A stretch of DNA of 55,740 nucleotides from Comamonadaceae bacterium (GTDB lineage Bacteria > Pseudomonadota > Gammaproteobacteria > Burkholderiales > Burkholderiaceae_C): contig CANBYM010000004.1 of the NCBI GenBank assembly GCA_947373605.1, positions 1-55,740 on the forward strand. Reading direction: 5' to 3'. Of this stretch, positions 52,398-55,740 are shown one piece after another; position 1 is the first letter of the stretch; every line of letters begins with the position of its first letter. Under the pieces are notes generated by a model. The model made no database searches. It worked only from the letters and a program-made list of their open reading frames with translations, and was not told where the DNA came from. A program made the position numbers and the translations under genes.

Positions 52398-54662
52398 ATG
52401 AAAAGATTTCTATTGCGTCGACTGGGGCTCGCAGATGATCCCGGCCATTACCGACCCAACCTGCAGTCCTGCCTTGAAGCAGTGCTGGAGCAAAGCAGTC
52501 TTGTGATGGACGACGTGCTCGCAGGTCTACGGCTGGCATTGATACCGGTCGACGCCAGATCCGGGCCCCCCTTGAAAAATGCGTCGGCCTTTGAGACAGT
52601 AGAACTGCTACTGGCTAACGCGATGCAGGTTAAACAGACTTTTTCGGTTGAACTGCGTCGGACCGTCTTCGGTGGCGATGCGCAGCGCAGTGTGGAGCAG
52701 CCGTTGGTGCGCTTTGACGATTTTCAGTTTCTGGATTCCGAGCAGATTGATGCCAACATTGAACTCGCCTTGACGCAGCAGGAGGTGCAGCGCGCGGTAG
52801 AAGATGTGTTGCCCATGCTCAATGCCATGGTGAGCAATTTGCTGGGCTGGTCGTCGGTACAAGCCCATTTAAATCCTTTGAAGCCCGAGTCGTTCGTGCA
52901 CGCATTGCGCCAGACGTTTGTGCAGCATATTCCTGACGATGCGGCGCGTGGCGCTGTCATGACTCTGGCCGCCGGCAAGATGGGTATGAGTTTGCGCTTG
53001 CTTTACCGTGAGACATCCGACTGGTTGCGCTCACAGGGGGTGGAAGCGGTCCATACACCACCGCCAATCGGTGGCGGACTGGGCGGCAAAGCTGCAACGG
53101 TGGAAACGAGCATGTCGCGCACCATGCTCACTCTCGATAAACTGCGACGGCTTTTGTCGGGCGAACTAAATAGTGAGCCTGCGGGCGAAGCCGCCCCGGC
53201 CATTGGCGATTTCAGCCACACCGTTCCCGCATCATTTGATGCGCTGCAGGATATGAAGCTATTGGAATCCATGATGAATCGCCTGGCCGAACGCGCCAGT
53301 AAGGCGCAGAACACGCAAAAGAAGGTGTCTACCGGCAGCGACTTGTTGGCTGTCGACGGTTCGCAAAATCCGGGCAAACGTCTGGGTGGCCAGTTGGGTG
53401 AGGAGGTGGTGCGTCTCATGCTCGACAACCTGATGCAGGACAAGCGATTGTTGTCGCCTGTGCGTGCCAGTTTGAAGGCGATGGAGCCCGTGCTGATCAA
53501 GTTGTCGGAGTCGGATGCACGTTTTTTCAGTGAGCGGCAGCATCCGGCCCGACTGTTCATGGAACGAATTACGCACCGCAGTCTCGCTTATTCAGCCGAG
53601 GATGAGCCCGGTTTTGCGCGTTTTCAAAAGTCGCTGGACAATTCCGTGAATGTGCTTTCAGGCGGATCAGGCGACGCTGCGGCATTTGCACGTGTATTGC
53701 GCAAGCTTGAGGAAGGTTGGGCGCGCGAAGAACACGGGCAACGCCTGCGGGCGGAAGATGCGGCCCGCGAGTTGCTGCACGCCGAACAGCGCAATTTGCT
53801 GGCAGCGCGTCTGGCAAATGAGTACACCGAACGTTTGCTCAAACTGGAAGTGCCGGACATGGTAGTGGGTTTTCTGCGCGGGCCCTGGGCGCAGGTAGTT
53901 GCCGAGGCGCAGCTCAAGTTTGCCGATGGCCGGGTGGACCCCGGCGGCTACCAGAGTCTGGTGGATGACCTGATCTGGAGCGTGCAACTCAAATTGGCGC
54001 GTCGCAACCGCAGCCGTCTGGTGCAAATGGTGCCCGGCATGTTGGTCAAGATGCGCCAGGGCTTGCAGCTCATTTCCTATCCGGCTGAGCGAATGACGGT
54101 GTTTTTTGATGAACTCATCACGTTCCATGAAAAGGCCTTTGAAGGACCCAAGCTCGTGTCCGGCGATGCGCTTGCCGAGAGTGCACCATTGTCCGCGCAA
54201 GAAGAACCGACCGACGTTTCTTCGCCGGACGAGGTGCCTGTGATTGACGACCTTTGGATGGCCGACAGTGAAACGGTCAACTCCGGCTTTTTGGACGACA
54301 AAGCCGATATTTCTCTCGATTCCAAGCAAGCAGCATTGGATGAATCATTGCGGCAGGAGGTGTGGGATGTTGACAAGCTCAATACCGGCTCGTGGGTCGA
54401 TCTTGCGTTGGGCGGGGTATGGGTGCGTGCCCAGCTTACTTGGGCCAGTCCGCACCGCACCTTGTTTATGTTCATTTCCGGTAGCGGTCTGGCGCACTCC
54501 ATGTCACGGCGCACACTGGAGCGTCTCAAAACGACGGGGCTGATCCGTCTCGTATCGGACGGGCATGTGATGGACAACGCGCTCGATGGCGTAGCCCGCG
54601 CTGCCTTGCAAAACGATCTGCGGGGTAATTCGACCAAGAATGGTGAAGTACCGCCGGTTTGA
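52398..54662 (+). CDS. DUF1631 family protein
   Basis: A 754-residue soluble protein of a family common in beta- and gammaproteobacteria. The start MKRFLLRRLGLADD at 52398 is preferred over a longer frame from 52251. The N-terminal half has the family stretch SLEQ-like DFQFLDSEQIDANIELALT, and the middle has helical repeats with long charged regions (about 400-540). The C-terminal part is a small beta domain, VDLALGGVWVRAQLTWASP and LFMFISGSGLAHSMSR, which resembles a PilZ-like barrel, though PilZ ligand-binding RxxxR was not seen. Function unknown; links to cyclic-di-GMP are only a suggestion. Confidence 0.85.
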   Translation: MKRFLLRRLGLADDPGHYRPNLQSCLEAVLEQSSLVMDDVLAGLRLALIPVDARSGPPLKNASAFETVELLLANAMQVKQTFSVELRRTVFGGDAQRSVEQPLVRFDDFQFLDSEQIDANIELALTQQEVQRAVEDVLPMLNAMVSNLLGWSSVQAHLNPLKPESFVHALRQTFVQHIPDDAARGAVMTLAAGKMGMSLRLLYRETSDWLRSQGVEAVHTPPPIGGGLGGKAATVETSMSRTMLTLDKLRRLLSGELNSEPAGEAAPAIGDFSHTVPASFDALQDMKLLESMMNRLAERASKAQNTQKKVSTGSDLLAVDGSQNPGKRLGGQLGEEVVRLMLDNLMQDKRLLSPVRASLKAMEPVLIKLSESDARFFSERQHPARLFMERITHRSLAYSAEDEPGFARFQKSLDNSVNVLSGGSGDAAAFARVLRKLEEGWAREEHGQRLRAEDAARELLHAEQRNLLAARLANEYTERLLKLEVPDMVVGFLRGPWAQVVAEAQLKFADGRVDPGGYQSLVDDLIWSVQLKLARRNRSRLVQMVPGMLVKMRQGLQLISYPAERMTVFFDELITFHEKAFEGPKLVSGDALAESAPLSAQEEPTDVSSPDEVPVIDDLWMADSETVNSGFLDDKADISLDSKQAALDESLRQEVWDVDKLNTGSWVDLALGGVWVRAQLTWASPHRTLFMFISGSGLAHSMSRRTLERLKTTGLIRLVSDGHVMDNALDGVARAALQNDLRGNSTKNGEVPPV

Positions 54663-54747
54663 ATAGCCCGTTAGCTTGGTCGTCACGGTACTGACGCCCG
54701 CGCAGTCGATAATAGGGTTTTACGTCCTCTCACAAAATTATTCAGCA

Positions 54748-55740
54748 ATGGCCCAATACGTTTTTTCCATGAACCGCGTCGGCAAGATCGTGCCGCCCAA
54801 GCGCCACATTCTCAAAGACATCTCCCTCTCGTTTTTCCCAGGCGCCAAGATCGGTGTGCTGGGCACCAACGGCTCGGGAAAATCGACCTTGCTCAAGATC
54901 ATGGCCGGTATCGACAAGGAAATCGAGGGCGAGGCCATTCCTATGACCGGTCTGAACATCGGCTACCTGCCGCAAGAGCCGCAGCTCGACCCCACGCAAA
55001 CTGTGCGCGAAAGCGTGGAAGCAGGCATGGGCAAAGTGTTTGCCGCCAAAGCGCGCCTGGAAGAGGTGTACACCGCCTACGGTGCTGAAGATGCAGACTT
55101 CGACGCGCTGGCTGCAGAGCAGGCCGAGCTGGAAGCCATAATCGCCACCGCCGGTACTGACTCGGAACACCAGTTGGAAATTGCTGCCGACGCGCTGCGC
55201 CTGCCACCGTGGGACGCCAACATCGGCGTGCTCTCCGGCGGTGAAAAGCGCCGCGTGGCACTGTGTCGCCTGTTGCTTTCCAAGCCCGATATGTTGCTGC
55301 TCGACGAACCGACCAACCACTTAGACGCCGAATCGGTGGATTGGCTGGAGCAGTTTTTGCAGCGTTACTCCGGTACCGTGGTGGCGATTACCCATGATCG
55401 CTACTTTTTGGACAACGCGGCCGAGTGGATTCTGGAACTGGACCGCGGCTCCGGCATTCCGTACAAGGGCAATTACTCCGACTGGCTGACGCAAAAGGGT
55501 GCACGCCTGGAAGCCGAACAGAAGGGCGAAGAAGCCCGTGCCAAGGCCTTGAAGAAGGAACTGGAATGGTCGCGCCAGAACCCCAAGGCCCGCCAGGCAA
55601 AGAGCAAGGCCCGTCTGGCCCGCTTTGAAGAATTGAGCGATTTCGAATACCAGAAGCGCAACGAAACCAACGAAATCTTCATCCCCGTGGCAGAGCGCCT
55701 GGGCCACGAAGTGATCGAGTTTGTGGGCGTCACCAAGTCG
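54748..55740 (+). CDS. ettA: Energy-dependent translational throttle protein EttA (ABC-F), partial
   Basis: The first 331 residues of about 555; the gene runs off the right edge. It begins MAQYVFSMNRVGKIVPPKR, with Walker A GTNGSGKSTLLK, the ABC signature LSGGEKRRVALCRLLL, Walker B MLLLDEPTNHLDAES and ITHDRYFLDNAAEWILELDRG, then the linker helices (about 250-300, KALKKELEWSRQNPKARQAK). This is the ABC-F protein that binds the ribosomal E site and restrains initiation when ATP is low. It is 85 bases after the DUF1631 gene. High certainty despite truncation. Confidence 0.95.
   Translation, partial: MAQYVFSMNRVGKIVPPKRHILKDISLSFFPGAKIGVLGTNGSGKSTLLKIMAGIDKEIEGEAIPMTGLNIGYLPQEPQLDPTQTVRESVEAGMGKVFAAKARLEEVYTAYGAEDADFDALAAEQAELEAIIATAGTDSEHQLEIAADALRLPPWDANIGVLSGGEKRRVALCRLLLSKPDMLLLDEPTNHLDAESVDWLEQFLQRYSGTVVAITHDRYFLDNAAEWILELDRGSGIPYKGNYSDWLTQKGARLEAEQKGEEARAKALKKELEWSRQNPKARQAKSKARLARFEELSDFEYQKRNETNEIFIPVAERLGHEVIEFVGVTKS

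Noticed and set aside
1..55740. CRISPR arrays, rRNA, tRNA and riboswitches
   Set aside because: No regularly spaced repeats, ribosomal or tRNA-like sequences, or known riboswitch cores were seen on either strand.

Overview
The window reads as a chromosomal segment of a betaproteobacterium, most likely a Comamonadaceae/Burkholderiales member close to Rhodoferax, Polaromonas or Albidiferax. The basis is gene content and protein style: a pcm-rhodanese-tolC string, waaC-waaA, edd-eda, RhlE with a long Gly/Arg tail, a DUF1631 protein and EttA, all in high-GC coding sequence. This is inference from family resemblance; no rRNA or tRNA gene is present to fix the taxonomy.

Layout. (1) 1-8.5 kb is a signalling island, more A/T-rich than the rest to the eye. 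It holds a full-length bacterial lipoxygenase followed on the same strand by a Ser/Thr-kinase-type receptor cut by the left edge. Divergent from these are a REC-REC-histidine kinase and a REC-HD-GYP protein, then a hybrid PAS histidine kinase and a lone receiver on the opposite strand. (2) 8.6-11.5 kb: a cysteine-dioxygenase-like enzyme coupled to a four-domain rhodanese, and a secreted GlcG/HbpS-like protein. (3) 11.5-19.7 kb: a minus-strand catabolic operon whose enzymes fit, step for step, gamma-butyrobetaine or crotonobetaine -> L-carnitine -> 3-dehydrocarnitine -> glycine betaine: CaiD-like hydratase, NDP-forming acyl-CoA ligase, acyl-CoA dehydrogenase, two hot-dog thioesterases, L-carnitine dehydrogenase, a BKACE cleavage enzyme and a class II aldolase. 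(4) 19.8-26.7 kb: DMT exporter, Ogt and Ada/AlkA alkylation repair, then phosphomannomutase, WaaC and WaaA for lipopolysaccharide core synthesis. (5) 26.7-29.6 kb: a decayed stretch with an integrase N-terminal fragment, a multiply broken zinc-ribbon pseudogene, and an NHL-propeller gene whose signal-peptide-coding region lacks a normal start codon.

(6) 29.6-37.1 kb: a compact minus-strand unit TetR-MFP-RND-pcm-rhodanese-TolC, a complete tripartite efflux pump with two other genes inside it. (7) 37.2-39.9 kb: MsrA, a DUF3299 exported protein, an AEC permease and PdxH. (8) 40.1-44.4 kb: a two-subunit molybdenum hydroxylase with XdhC-like and MobA-like maturation proteins. (9) 44.3-48.3 kb: an MFS permease divergent from edd-eda, with a HexR-like palindrome and four TGGTAAC half-sites between them. 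(10) 48.3-55.7 kb: GloA, a two-domain sulfurtransferase, a small cupin, a roughly 306-bp inverted-repeat (MITE-like) element, RhlE with a hairpin-rich leader, a DUF1631 protein, and EttA cut by the right edge.

The strongest candidates for something under-described are the lipoxygenase/kinase pair in its signalling island and the self-contained carnitine-type operon built around an NDP-forming ligase. No CRISPR array, rRNA, tRNA or complete insertion sequence was seen.
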